64,000 nucleotides of DNA, taken from the NCBI RefSeq assembly GCF_016019955.1, contig NZ_JAECRZ010000007.1:158743-222742 (forward strand), given 5' to 3'. Under the pieces are notes generated by a model. It saw nothing but the letters and a program-made list of their open reading frames with translations, was not told where the DNA came from and made no database searches. The DNA comes from Thiosulfatihalobacter marinus. GTDB lineage: Bacteria > Pseudomonadota > Alphaproteobacteria > Rhodobacterales > Rhodobacteraceae. This document shows positions 55,478-63,312 of the stretch, in pieces; within the stretch, counting starts at the first letter, position 1; the number at the start of each line of letters is the position of its first letter. Both the position numbers and the translations under genes were made by a program.

Positions 55478-56763
55478 TGGCGCTGGACGATCGAAAAGCA
55501 AGCGACACCGAGGCGCGGCTGGCGGCAATGGTCATGCCCGATGTGGGCTGTACCAAGGCCGCGCGGGGCGCGGCGCTGGAACGGGTGCGCGCCATGGGGC
55601 TGCCGCAACGTCGCGACGAGTACTGGAAATTTACCCGTCCTGACACCCTGACCCGGACCGACGCGCCGCGCGCGGCGGTATTCGATGCGGGTGAAGAACC
55701 GATGTTTGCCGGGTTTGACCGGCTCAGGATCGTGTTCGTCGACGGGGTTTTCAGCCCCGAGCGTTCCGATGATCTTGCGTTGGAAGGAGTTCAGATCGAC
55801 CGGCTGGAAGATGTCTGTTGTCAGGATGATCACTGGGCCGAAGACCTGTATGGCACGCTGGAGGCGGCCGGGCAGGTGCCGGTGGATCGCCCGTTGGCGG
55901 CGCTGAACACGGCTTTTGCTGGGGACGGTGTGACGATCCGGGTGACGGGAAAGCCGTCCAGACCGATCAGCCTTGTCTACACGCACGAGGATGAAGGCTC
56001 GGATGTTTTCCTGCATCATGTGGTGCGGGTGGAAAGCGGGGCCGAAGCGACCATTCTGGAGAATGGCCCGGCAGCGGCGCGGTTCAACAAGTGCATGGAA
56101 ATCGACATTGCCGATGGCGGTGTATTGCACCATGTGCGCGCGCAGGGACGCGATCACGAGCGCCGCGCGGTGACGCATATGTTTGCCAGGCTTGGGCGCG
56201 AATCTGTGTTCAAGAGCTTTACGCTGACTGTGAATGGTGTGTTGACGCGCAACGAAACCGTTATCACGCTGGCCGGAGATGACGCGGTGGCGCATGTGGC
56301 CGGGGCCTGTGCGGGCGATGGTGATTTCCACCATGACGACACGGTCTTCATCACCCATGACGCGGTGAATTGCGAAAGCCGGCAGGTTTTCAAGAAAGTC
56401 CTGCGCAATGGTGCTACCGGCGTGTTCCAGGGCAAGATTCTGGTCAAATCAGGGGCGCAGAAGACCGACGGATACCAGATCAGCCAGTCGCTGTTGCTGG
56501 ATGAGGACAGCCAGTTCCTCGCCAAGCCGGAGCTGGAGATTTATGCCGATGACGTGGCCTGTTCGCATGGCTCGACTTCGGGGGCGATTGACGAGGATGC
56601 GCTGTTCTATCTGCGCGCGCGCGGCGTGCCCAGGGAGATCGCGACGGATCTTCTGACCCTGGCGTTTCTGGCGGAGGCCGTGGAAGAGATTGAGCGCGAA
56701 GACCTGCGCAACGACATTGTCGGGAGAATGACCGAGTGGCTGGAACGCCGGCGTCAGATCTGA
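55477..56763 (+). CDS. sufD: Fe-S assembly protein SufD
   Basis: SufD partner of SufB in the scaffold. The 428 residues include RRDEYWKFTRPDTLTR at the N-terminus and the SufB/D core GVFQGKILVKSGAQKTDGYQISQSLLLDEDSQFLAKPELEIYADDVACSHGST, positions about 310-360, followed by AFLAEAVEEIE. TAATG overlap with sufC and TGATG overlap with the next gene. Confidence 0.94.
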   Translation: MALDDRKASDTEARLAAMVMPDVGCTKAARGAALERVRAMGLPQRRDEYWKFTRPDTLTRTDAPRAAVFDAGEEPMFAGFDRLRIVFVDGVFSPERSDDLALEGVQIDRLEDVCCQDDHWAEDLYGTLEAAGQVPVDRPLAALNTAFAGDGVTIRVTGKPSRPISLVYTHEDEGSDVFLHHVVRVESGAEATILENGPAAARFNKCMEIDIADGGVLHHVRAQGRDHERRAVTHMFARLGRESVFKSFTLTVNGVLTRNETVITLAGDDAVAHVAGACAGDGDFHHDDTVFITHDAVNCESRQVFKKVLRNGATGVFQGKILVKSGAQKTDGYQISQSLLLDEDSQFLAKPELEIYADDVACSHGSTSGAIDEDALFYLRARGVPREIATDLLTLAFLAEAVEEIEREDLRNDIVGRMTEWLERRRQI

Positions 56764-57251
56764 TGTCGGTGACAGGGGACATGCTGGCCACCTATCGGGG
56801 GCCACGCGCGGTGGTGTCGCGGCTCCTTGCCGCCGGAGTGCGCGAAGACCGGGCGCTGGCCATTCTTATGGCGGGCTGCGTGATCGTTTTCGTGGCGCAA
56901 TGGCCCCGCCTTGCGCGCGAGGCGTATTTCACCGGACAGGAGCTTAATCCGCTGATGGGTGGCGCGTTGCTTGGTTGGCTGTTCGTGGCGCCGCTGTTTT
57001 TCTATGCGCTGGCAATGGTGTCCTATCTGCTGTTGCGTGTGCTGGGCCGCCGGATCAGCGCTTATGGTGCGCGGGTGGCTTTGTTCTGGGCGCTGTTCGC
57101 GGCGTCGCCGCTGATCCTGTTGCACGGACTTGTTGCAGGGTTTGTCGGGCCGGGCCCCGCGCTTGGCGCGGTCGGGTTGATCTGGGTGGCGGTGTTTTTA
57201 TGGTTCTGGAGTGCCGGTTTGGTGCAGGCGGGCAGGGAGGCCAGGGCATGA
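56763..57251 (+). CDS. YIP1-family-like membrane protein (suf operon)
   Basis: A 162-residue membrane protein with about four helices (residues about 30-50, 60-95, 98-122 and 130-152). It resembles the YIP1 fold by layout only. It overlaps the sufD stop by one base and the next membrane-protein gene by four bases (ATGA). Function unknown; the coupling suggests it forms a pair with the following gene. Confidence 0.6.
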   Translation: MSVTGDMLATYRGPRAVVSRLLAAGVREDRALAILMAGCVIVFVAQWPRLAREAYFTGQELNPLMGGALLGWLFVAPLFFYALAMVSYLLLRVLGRRISAYGARVALFWALFAASPLILLHGLVAGFVGPGPALGAVGLIWVAVFLWFWSAGLVQAGREARA

Positions 57252-57829
57252 TTGTCTTTTTTCGCGAACTCTTCGTATTGACGATCCGCAACCCGGCAGA
57301 GGCGGCCAGGTTGCTTGTGGGACAAGGAATGGACAGGAGCATCTGCTGGATGATCCTTGGTCTTGCGGTAATCCTAAACACCCTGGCCTACTTCCTGTCG
57401 ACCACGCTGTTTCCTGTGCCGGCGGAATTCACGATGGCATTGTTTACGTCGCCGGTTCTTGTCACTTTTGTGCTGGGCGGGGTGGTGGTGATTTTCGTGT
57501 TTGCCTTTTACTGGGTCGGGCGCGCCATGGGGGGGCAGGCGGCGTTTGAGGATATTCTGCTGATGATGGGCTGGCTGCAATACATGCGGCTGGCGGTACA
57601 GCTGGTGTCTCTGGTGCTGATGCTTTTCCTGCCGGGGCTGGCCCAGATTTTTGTAATGGCTACCGGCCTTTACGGCGCCTGGGTGGTGATCAATTTCCTG
57701 ATGGTGGCGCATCGTTTCGATACGATTGGCAAGGCCGTGATGATGCTGATCTTTACGCTGATGGGGCTGACCGTGGGCCTGTCGATCTTTCTTTCGGTCA
57801 TTGGTGTGACCGCAATGGGGATGTCCTGA
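57248..57829 (+). CDS. YIP1-family membrane protein (suf operon)
   Basis: A 193-residue membrane protein with five hydrophobic helices. The pattern FVLTIRNPAEAARLLVGQGMDRSICW at the start and FEDILLMMGWLQYMRLAVQ in the middle is typical of bacterial YIP1-domain proteins. No catalytic motif. Ends two bases before sufS. Relatives occur beside sufS in several Rhodobacterales, so a role in delivering clusters to the membrane is possible but unproved. Confidence 0.65.
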   Translation: MIVFFRELFVLTIRNPAEAARLLVGQGMDRSICWMILGLAVILNTLAYFLSTTLFPVPAEFTMALFTSPVLVTFVLGGVVVIFVFAFYWVGRAMGGQAAFEDILLMMGWLQYMRLAVQLVSLVLMLFLPGLAQIFVMATGLYGAWVVINFLMVAHRFDTIGKAVMMLIFTLMGLTVGLSIFLSVIGVTAMGMS

Positions 57830-57831
57830 AA

Positions 57832-59052
57832 ATGTATGATGTCACCAAGATCCGGTCCGATTTCCCGATCCTGAGCCGGGAAGTGAACGGCAAGCCGCTG
57901 ACCTATCTGGACAATGGCGCCTCGGCGCAAAAACCGCAGGTCGTGATCGATGCGGTCACGCGGGCCTATAGCCGGGAGTATTCAAATGTTCACCGGGGCT
58001 TGCACTATCTCTCCAATCTGGCGACGGATGAATACGAGGCGGTGCGCGGCAAGATCGCGCGCTTTGTGAATGCCGCCCATGAGGACGAGATCGTGCTGAA
58101 TTCCGGCACGACCGAGGGCATCAACATGGTGGCCTATGGCTGGGCCATGCCGCGGATGCAGGCCGGGGACGAGATCGTTCTGTCGGTCATGGAACATCAC
58201 GCCAATATCGTGCCCTGGCATTTTCTGCGTGAACGGCAGGGCGTGGTGTTGAAATGGGTGGATGTGGACGCCACCGGCGCGTTGGACCCGCAAGCCGTGA
58301 TCGACGCGATCGGGCCCAAAACCAAGCTCGTGGCGGTGACACATTGCTCCAATGTGTTGGGCACGGTGGTGGACGTAAAGACGATCTGTGCAGGCGCCCA
58401 TGCCAGGGGCGTGCCGGTGTTGGTGGATGGGTCGCAGGGGGCGGTGCACTTGCCCGTGGATGTGCAGGACATCGACTGTGACTTCTACGCGATTACCGGG
58501 CACAAGCTGTATGGCCCGTCCGGGTCGGGCGCGATTTACTGCAAGCCAGAGCGCATGGCGGAAATGCGCCCGTTTCTGGGGGGGGGCGATATGATCAAGG
58601 AGGTCTCCAAGGAGGCCGTGATCTATAACGATCCGCCCATGAAATTCGAGGCCGGCACGCCGGGCATCGTTCAGACCATCGGGCTGGGTGTGGCTCTGGA
58701 TTATCTGATGGATCTGGGTATGGACAACGTGGCCCGCCACGAAGCGGGATTGCGCGATTATGCCATGCAACGTCTGGGCGGGCTGAACTGGTTGCAGATC
58801 CAGGGAACCACGCCGGACAAGGCCGCGATCTTCAGCTTTACGCTGGACGGGGCGGCCCATGCGCATGACATCTCGACAATTCTGGACAAGAAAGGCGTGG
58901 CGGTGCGCGCCGGGCATCACTGTGCCGGGCCGTTGATGGACCATCTTGGCGTCACGGCAACCTGTCGGGCGTCCTTTGGCCTGTATAACACAACCGACGA
59001 GGTGGATACGCTGGTGGACGCGCTGGAACTGGCGCATGAACTGTTTGCCTGA
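57832..59052 (+). CDS. sufS: Cysteine desulfurase SufS
   Basis: Type II cysteine desulfurase that mobilises sulfur for SufBCD. The 406 residues show MYDVTKIRSDFPILSREVNGKPLTYLDNGASAQKP, HCSNVLGTV, the PLP Lys in ITGHKLYGPSGSGAIY, and the catalytic Cys loop RAGHHCAGPLMDHLGV (Cys about 363). Last gene of the operon in this window. The usual sulfur acceptor genes sufE/sufU and the sufT and sufA genes do not follow; tRNA-Arg does. Confidence 0.95.
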   Translation: MYDVTKIRSDFPILSREVNGKPLTYLDNGASAQKPQVVIDAVTRAYSREYSNVHRGLHYLSNLATDEYEAVRGKIARFVNAAHEDEIVLNSGTTEGINMVAYGWAMPRMQAGDEIVLSVMEHHANIVPWHFLRERQGVVLKWVDVDATGALDPQAVIDAIGPKTKLVAVTHCSNVLGTVVDVKTICAGAHARGVPVLVDGSQGAVHLPVDVQDIDCDFYAITGHKLYGPSGSGAIYCKPERMAEMRPFLGGGDMIKEVSKEAVIYNDPPMKFEAGTPGIVQTIGLGVALDYLMDLGMDNVARHEAGLRDYAMQRLGGLNWLQIQGTTPDKAAIFSFTLDGAAHAHDISTILDKKGVAVRAGHHCAGPLMDHLGVTATCRASFGLYNTTDEVDTLVDALELAHELFA

Positions 59053-59105
59053 GCCGCAATTTTGACATTGCGGCCCCGGTCGGTGCGGATTATACCGCGC
59101 GTCAG

Positions 59106-59182
<77 letters not shown>

Positions 59183-59552
59183 TTTCACTTTCGACTGTTG
59201 AAAATCCCTCCAACACCTTGAAAGGGAAAGAAAAAATCGCGGTTCGAACACCCTGACTACGGCTGTACCGAACAGGCTCCGAAAATGCCATTCGAAGCAC
59301 CGTTTTTTGCCACTCAATCCGACCATTTTGCCAGATATTCCAGCGGCTTGACAGAAAGTGCAGCGCGAGTTCGAACAACTCCTTCAGAGTATTCTTCGGC
59401 TTGCCGCCCATCGCCACCCGCTCTTCGAGTACCCACCGAGACAACGGCTGGAAATGATTTGGATGCACCGAGAACAACCGCTGACGGGCCAACTGGTTCT
59501 CAACCACCTGAAAGTCGTCATTTGCTGGTGTTCCTGACGCATAGTGCAGCAT
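59183..59552 (-). pseudogene. Remnant C-terminus of a serine recombinase
   Basis: A minus-strand frame whose recognisable part (59202-59402) reads KPKNTLKELFELALHFLS, WNIW, then TVLRMAFSEPVRYSRS and FSFPFKVLEGF. This matches the extreme C-terminus of large serine recombinases found on alphaproteobacterial elements (LFELALxFLxxxWxIW ... LRLAFxxxxxYxR ... FPFKVL). No catalytic or zinc domain remains; the frame runs straight on through tRNA-Arg without a stop. It looks like the relic of an older element inserted beside tRNA-Arg. The rest of the 59183-59743 gap has no gene. Confidence 0.45.
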
Positions 59553-59685
59553 CGGTGCGCTTGCTCCTGATTATGCTGTGAGCAAGGCACTGATTTCAAA
59601 CAGATTCGCTCAGCCGATTTCCTAATCGTTAACCAAACGAGGTTACCAAAGCGTTAACGCCGTGCCGCCAGTGTCAATGTTGCAG

Positions 59686-59711
59686 AAAACAAAAACCGCC
59701 CCGGAGGGCGG
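59686..59711 (-). terminator. Rho-independent terminator left from tRNA-Asn
   Basis: On the minus strand CCGCCC-TCCG-GGGCGG (59711-59696) is followed by five T, G and four more T (59695-59686). It is 33 bases beyond the CCA end of the tRNA-Asn fragment, in the right orientation to be the original terminator of that tRNA. Confidence 0.75.
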
Positions 59712-59743
59712 CTTTGTAACACTTTGATCTCGTTAAGAGATTT

Positions 59744-59790
59744 TGGCTCCGGCGGTAGGGATCGAACCTACGACCAATTGATTAACAGTT
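59744..59790 (-). other. tRNA-Asn 3' fragment: attachment-site end of the element
   Basis: On the minus strand this reads as the 3' half of tRNA-Asn: anticodon loop CTGTTAA (GTT), TCAAT, variable bases TGGTC, T arm GTAGG-TTCGATC-CCTAC, acceptor CGCCGGA, G, CCA. The 5' half is missing: the next bases do not complete the anticodon stem. It is the repeated core copy left when an element integrates into the 3' end of tRNA-Asn; the intact tRNA should be at the far right end, outside the window. The integrase gene is 160 bases away. Confidence 0.75.
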
Positions 59791-59920
59791 ACCATTGCCA
59801 TTATTCCCCCAAAGCTCCACATGCCTACACAAATCATTACATGCCATTGAAAATAAATGATAAACCTATCTTGCGCGATCTTTCTTTCCACTCCATAGTC
59901 GTCGGTATCCGCTCAATGTC

Positions 59921-59941
59921 TGCCTACTAAATGCCTACTAA
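59921..59941 (+). repeat. Direct repeat TGCCTACTAA x2 before the integrase
   Basis: TGCCTACTAA at 59921-59930 and 59932-59941, one base apart; a partial copy TGCCTAC lies at 59822-59828. They sit between the attachment site and the integrase start and could be arm-type sites for the integrase. Confidence 0.4.
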
Positions 59942-59952
59942 TTGGATGTAAG

Positions 59953-61158
59953 ATGCCAAAGTTGACTGCGCAATTTGTCAGAGACCTGCCGTTCGCTAGA
60001 GCCGGGCAGTCCCTGATAACAGACGATGCATTGCCAGGCTTTGGTGTGAGGGTTGGCACGAGATCGAAATCCTATTTCGCTGAAAGCCGCGTGAAGGGGC
60101 GAACCCGGCGCGTCACGCTTGGCCGGGCTGACACCTTGACGCTCAATGATGCCCGAAAGCTCGCCATGAAGGCGCTGGCTGAAATGGCCGATGGCAAAAA
60201 CCGCAACGCCCAACTCAGGCAAGACCGGGCCAAGCTCATGACCCTTGGCCAAGCGATGGACGGGTGGCTAGAAGAGCGCCCACACCGTGACGGCACGGCT
60301 GCGACATACCGGGCTACGATGCAGCGTGAGTTTGGCGATTGGCTGAGCATGGAACTGCGCCGGATCACACCCAAGCAATTCCAGACCCGTTTTCATGAAA
60401 TCAAGGACCGCACCCCCGCTGGGGCCGCTCTGGCTGTGCGCACGTTCAAGAGTTGCTGGAATTGGGCACGGGCTGACGTGACCGATGCTGAGGGAAACCC
60501 GCTATTGCCGGAATGCCCCGCCGATATCGTGAAGCGCAAAAAGATCATGCCCAAGCCAAAGCGCCGAAAGACTTTTGTGAGCGATTGGAAGGCGTTTTTT
60601 GAGGCATTGGATACCCTTGAAACAAATTCAAACCGCCACCCTGAGGCGGGGGAGAAGTTCAAAGCTTATGTTGAATTGCTTGCGCGCACCGGAATGCGAA
60701 AGACTGAGGCCGCCTATCTGGAATGGGCCGATGTGGACCTAAAGGCCAAGACGTTGACCATCATAGCTGAGAGGGCGAAAAACGGGGAAGCCATAACCCT
60801 GCCATTAGCCCAGCAAGCCGTTAGGCTCTTTGAGGCTCAGGAAGAGCGCACCGGGGGCGAAACCTATGTTTGGGGGGCTGCACCCTATGGCGACCCACGC
60901 AAGACGCTCATGGCCTTTCGTGAGGCGCTTGGCTGGCCTATCGGCTTCCATGACCTGCGCCGCAGTTTTTCCACGGTGGCGACACGACTTGATGTCCAGC
61001 AAACCAAACTCAAACAGCTCATGAACCACTCGACGGCCAATGACGTGACCGCCGGATACCAGATTTTGACTGACCCTGAAATGATGCTGGGGGCGGTTCA
61101 GGCAATTAGCGACTATATTGATGAAAGAAGAGGGATTGAATCCTTAGCTGAGGCGTGA
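59953..61158 (+). CDS. Tyrosine recombinase (phage/island integrase)
   Basis: A 401-residue site-specific recombinase. N-terminal arm-binding domain (DDALPGFGVRVGTRSKSYFAESRVKGRTRRVTLGR, about 24-58), core-binding helical domain (about 95-195) and catalytic domain: Arg in ARTGMRKTEAAYLEW, HxxR in FHDLRRSFSTVA, and the His and Tyr in MNHSTANDVTAGYQ. It sits next to the tRNA-Asn attachment fragment and points into the element. This catalyses integration and excision into the tRNA-Asn 3' end. Confidence 0.92.
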   Translation: MPKLTAQFVRDLPFARAGQSLITDDALPGFGVRVGTRSKSYFAESRVKGRTRRVTLGRADTLTLNDARKLAMKALAEMADGKNRNAQLRQDRAKLMTLGQAMDGWLEERPHRDGTAATYRATMQREFGDWLSMELRRITPKQFQTRFHEIKDRTPAGAALAVRTFKSCWNWARADVTDAEGNPLLPECPADIVKRKKIMPKPKRRKTFVSDWKAFFEALDTLETNSNRHPEAGEKFKAYVELLARTGMRKTEAAYLEWADVDLKAKTLTIIAERAKNGEAITLPLAQQAVRLFEAQEERTGGETYVWGAAPYGDPRKTLMAFREALGWPIGFHDLRRSFSTVATRLDVQQTKLKQLMNHSTANDVTAGYQILTDPEMMLGAVQAISDYIDERRGIESLAEA

Positions 61159-61274
61159 TAGATGGAAATTTGCGTTCGGCAAGGAGGCCCGTCCTGCTGC
61201 ATTGGCGACCCTAGGGTCGCGGGTGGAGCGGGCAGACGCGAAGCAATCTTCTATTCCTTGCCATGGAGCGCGTC

Positions 61275-61502
61275 ATGCCCATCAAATTAAATAGATCTGT
61301 CTCGTCTGTGGACGACCTTCTGACGACCGACGAAGCCGCGAAGTTGCTTGGCGTCAGCCGCCGCTTTCTCGATAAGGACCGCCATGAAGCGCGGGCTAAC
61401 GGCACCTCTCCCAAAATTCCATACATGAACATGGGGCACCGCACCGTGCGCTATCGTCGCGGCGATGTGATTGTTTTCCTTGATGAAAGCCGGGTGGAGT
61501 GA
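61275..61502 (+). CDS. AlpA/excisionase-like helix-turn-helix protein
   Basis: A 75-residue protein with an MerR-type HTH_17 motif: VDDLLTTDEAAKLLGVSRRFLDKDRHEARANG, then KIPYMNMGHRTVRYRRGDVIVFLDE. Such proteins serve as recombination directionality factors or transcription activators in integrative elements. Start 61275 follows GGAGCG; an ATG at 61263 is an alternative adding four residues. First of a close series of genes after the integrase. Confidence 0.78.
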   Translation: MPIKLNRSVSSVDDLLTTDEAAKLLGVSRRFLDKDRHEARANGTSPKIPYMNMGHRTVRYRRGDVIVFLDESRVE

Positions 61503-61506
61503 GCGC

Positions 61507-61842
61507 ATGGAAAATCAGTCTCACGCACATGCGCACGCGCACGGCGCGCATACACGCGAAGGGGAGCGTGACCTGTTGTCACCTGATTTCGTCTTTCAGT
61601 TTTATTTGGCCTGGAAGGAGCTCGAAGACCAAATCCAAGACCTTCAGGACAGCAAGAAATCCATGATTGCAAATGTCAGGTCGAGATACTCGCGACATCA
61701 CGCCGAGGCGCTCAAAATCACGATGCGCCGAGCGCTAATGGACAAAAATAAGAGAGCCGAAGCCGCAGTTTTCAATGATATGGCGACCTACTACGTCGAC
61801 CTGTTGGAGGCCGAAATTGACGCGAGGGTGAACAATGTTTGA
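61507..61842 (+). CDS. Small His-rich N-terminus, coiled-coil-like element protein
   Basis: A 111-residue protein. Residues 6-16 are HAHAHAHGAHT, an unusual His/Ala run. The rest is helical: LAWKELEDQIQDLQDSKKSMIANVRSRYSRHHAEALKI, then MDKNKRAEAAVFNDMATYYVDLLEAEID. Layout (short coiled coil with KK/basic patches and DxYxxxLE end) recalls GapR/DUF2312 nucleoid proteins, but similarity is weak. Four bases after the preceding stop. Confidence 0.55.
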   Translation: MENQSHAHAHAHGAHTREGERDLLSPDFVFQFYLAWKELEDQIQDLQDSKKSMIANVRSRYSRHHAEALKITMRRALMDKNKRAEAAVFNDMATYYVDLLEAEIDARVNNV

Positions 61843-61924
61843 TCACACCCGAGAGAGCCGTGCCCATGTTTCGAACCAATGTGGTCTCCACGCTTTCGCA
61901 GGCAAGGCGGGGGCTGATCCATGA
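61835..61924 (+). CDS. 29-codon mini-ORF bridging two element genes
   Basis: ATG at 61835 overlaps the end of the preceding gene, and its TGA (61922-61924) overlaps the ATG (61921) of the next gene as ATGA. It reads MFDHTRESRAHVSNQCG then LHAFAGKAGADP. It may act only to pass ribosomes to the downstream gene. No ribosome site of its own is clear. Confidence 0.3.
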   Translation: MFDHTRESRAHVSNQCGLHAFAGKAGADP

Positions 61925-63006
61925 CACATACCGACGTGTATCAGATCAACGACTTGAAGGATTTCAAGGGCTGGAGACTGGCAAACCCGAACGCCGCCAA
62001 GCTGCTCGACACAATTATTTTCAGATGGCGGGTGTCCACGATCAAGGTGCGGGGAAAACCTGGGCCATGGGCAGTATACCCAAGACAGGATTGGTGTATG
62101 CATTCGGGGCTTTCGTTCGACCAGTACAAGCGCGCGTTGCGCGTTCTCGTTGCCGATGGCCTTGTCTTGAGCGAGCGCCACCGTTTCGGCGGCTCCAAGG
62201 TCCTTGCTCATCTGCAACCCTCTTCCCGAGCGCTCGACTACGCGGGAAGGCCGGACGACATCAAGCGCCTCGGTGCGGCCTATTCACCACCGGGCGCACC
62301 TCCGCCTGCACCCCCGAATGCTCCAATCGGTGCGCCAACCGATTACACACATAAACCGAAAGGAACGATCAATACGACCGATACGACAGTTTGCGCTTCC
62401 TTTTCGGAAGACGCACCAAGTCCCCCTTCGGGAAACCCCTTTCCCGGGGAAGGAGAAAAGAAAACTGCCGCAGGCCTTCCGCTACCACTGCACGAACCAA
62501 TCTCTGAGGTTTGGCAGGAGGCAGTCGAAAAGAGCTTTCCCAGCACTCTGCTGCCGCTCACGTCCGTTCAAGGCAAGCAGCTCAAAGATTTCGTGAAGGC
62601 CTGTCCGCCAGACTATGCTGGTAACATTCTCCGGCACGCGATTGAGAACTGGCCATCGCTTGTTGGCTACGCGAAGACGCACCACGCTGCATTCAAGGTG
62701 CCAGATACGCCGACAACAGGTTTCCTGCTAAAATTCATCCAAACGGCGATTTTTCTCTGGCAACAGGAGTACAATCTCGAGTGGGCAAACGGAGAGTTTA
62801 TATCCAAGGGCACTGTCGGTCCGAAGGTTGAAGCGCCGGGGCCTTCATCAATGCAGACAACGCCTTCGACTGGAAAGAAGGCGAAGCACACACCGAAAAA
62901 GAAGAAGATGTCTTGGGAAGAAGTGCAAGCTGTCATGGCGGAAGACAGTTCCGAATTTCACGAAAAGTACCCGAACCTGAAACCTGGCTCCAACAATCAA
63001 AGCTAG
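61921..63006 (+). CDS. Winged-helix, replication-initiator-like element protein
   Basis: A 361-residue protein. Residues about 20-105 look like the N-terminal winged helix of phage or plasmid replisome proteins: WAVYPRQDWCMHSGLSFDQYKRALRVLVADGLVLSERHRFGG. The middle is a proline-rich linker (SPPGAPPPAPPNAPIGAPT), and the C-terminal part has LTSVQGKQLKDFVKACPPDYAGNILRHAIENWPSL and a lysine-rich tail (KKAKHTPKKKKMSWEE). Cargo unknown. Start overlaps the mini-ORF stop. Confidence 0.55.
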   Translation: MTHTDVYQINDLKDFKGWRLANPNAAKLLDTIIFRWRVSTIKVRGKPGPWAVYPRQDWCMHSGLSFDQYKRALRVLVADGLVLSERHRFGGSKVLAHLQPSSRALDYAGRPDDIKRLGAAYSPPGAPPPAPPNAPIGAPTDYTHKPKGTINTTDTTVCASFSEDAPSPPSGNPFPGEGEKKTAAGLPLPLHEPISEVWQEAVEKSFPSTLLPLTSVQGKQLKDFVKACPPDYAGNILRHAIENWPSLVGYAKTHHAAFKVPDTPTTGFLLKFIQTAIFLWQQEYNLEWANGEFISKGTVGPKVEAPGPSSMQTTPSTGKKAKHTPKKKKMSWEEVQAVMAEDSSEFHEKYPNLKPGSNNQS

Positions 63007-63030
63007 GCTATTTCCTTAGATCAACAAAAG

Positions 63031-63057
63031 TGTCCCTGAACCCGACCGGGACAGTTT
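63031..63057 (+). terminator. Possible terminator after the winged-helix gene
   Basis: TGTCCC (63031-63036) pairs with GGGACA (63048-63053), 11-base loop, then GTTTT; AAAAG before the stem makes it roughly symmetric. Short stem. The rest of 63007-63312 carries only weak promoter-like AT stretches and no gene. Confidence 0.4.
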
Positions 63058-63312
63058 TCGCGACAATCCAATTTCCTTGCTTTGGGCAACGGGGATTGGG
63101 CGAAATCGCCTTTCTGAAAGTGGGAATTTGGCGGGGGTCCCAGTAGCGACAAAATGTGGACGTTTGGGGTACTCGTAGTGGATTGCAATCAATTGCACTC
63201 AATATATTGCGCCCATCTGGCCGATTTCCCTTCCCCTGTAGGTGTCACTGGATACGCTTAATGTGGGTGAGACGATCTCGCCCCCCTCCGAAAATGCCAA
63301 GGAGGGCACGAC

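Noticed and set aside
59620..59660. CtrA sites in the GTTAAC-rich stretch
   Set aside because: The TTAA half-sites are not seven bases apart; the stretch is an imperfect inverted repeat GTTAACC/GGTTACC of unknown meaning.
59744..59790. Intact tRNA-Asn
   Set aside because: Only the 3' half is present; the bases beyond do not supply a D arm or the 5' acceptor strand.
61520..61560. CRISPR-like or microsatellite repeat
   Set aside because: The cat/cac-gc repeats are short and in frame; they encode the HAHAHA segment and have no spacers.
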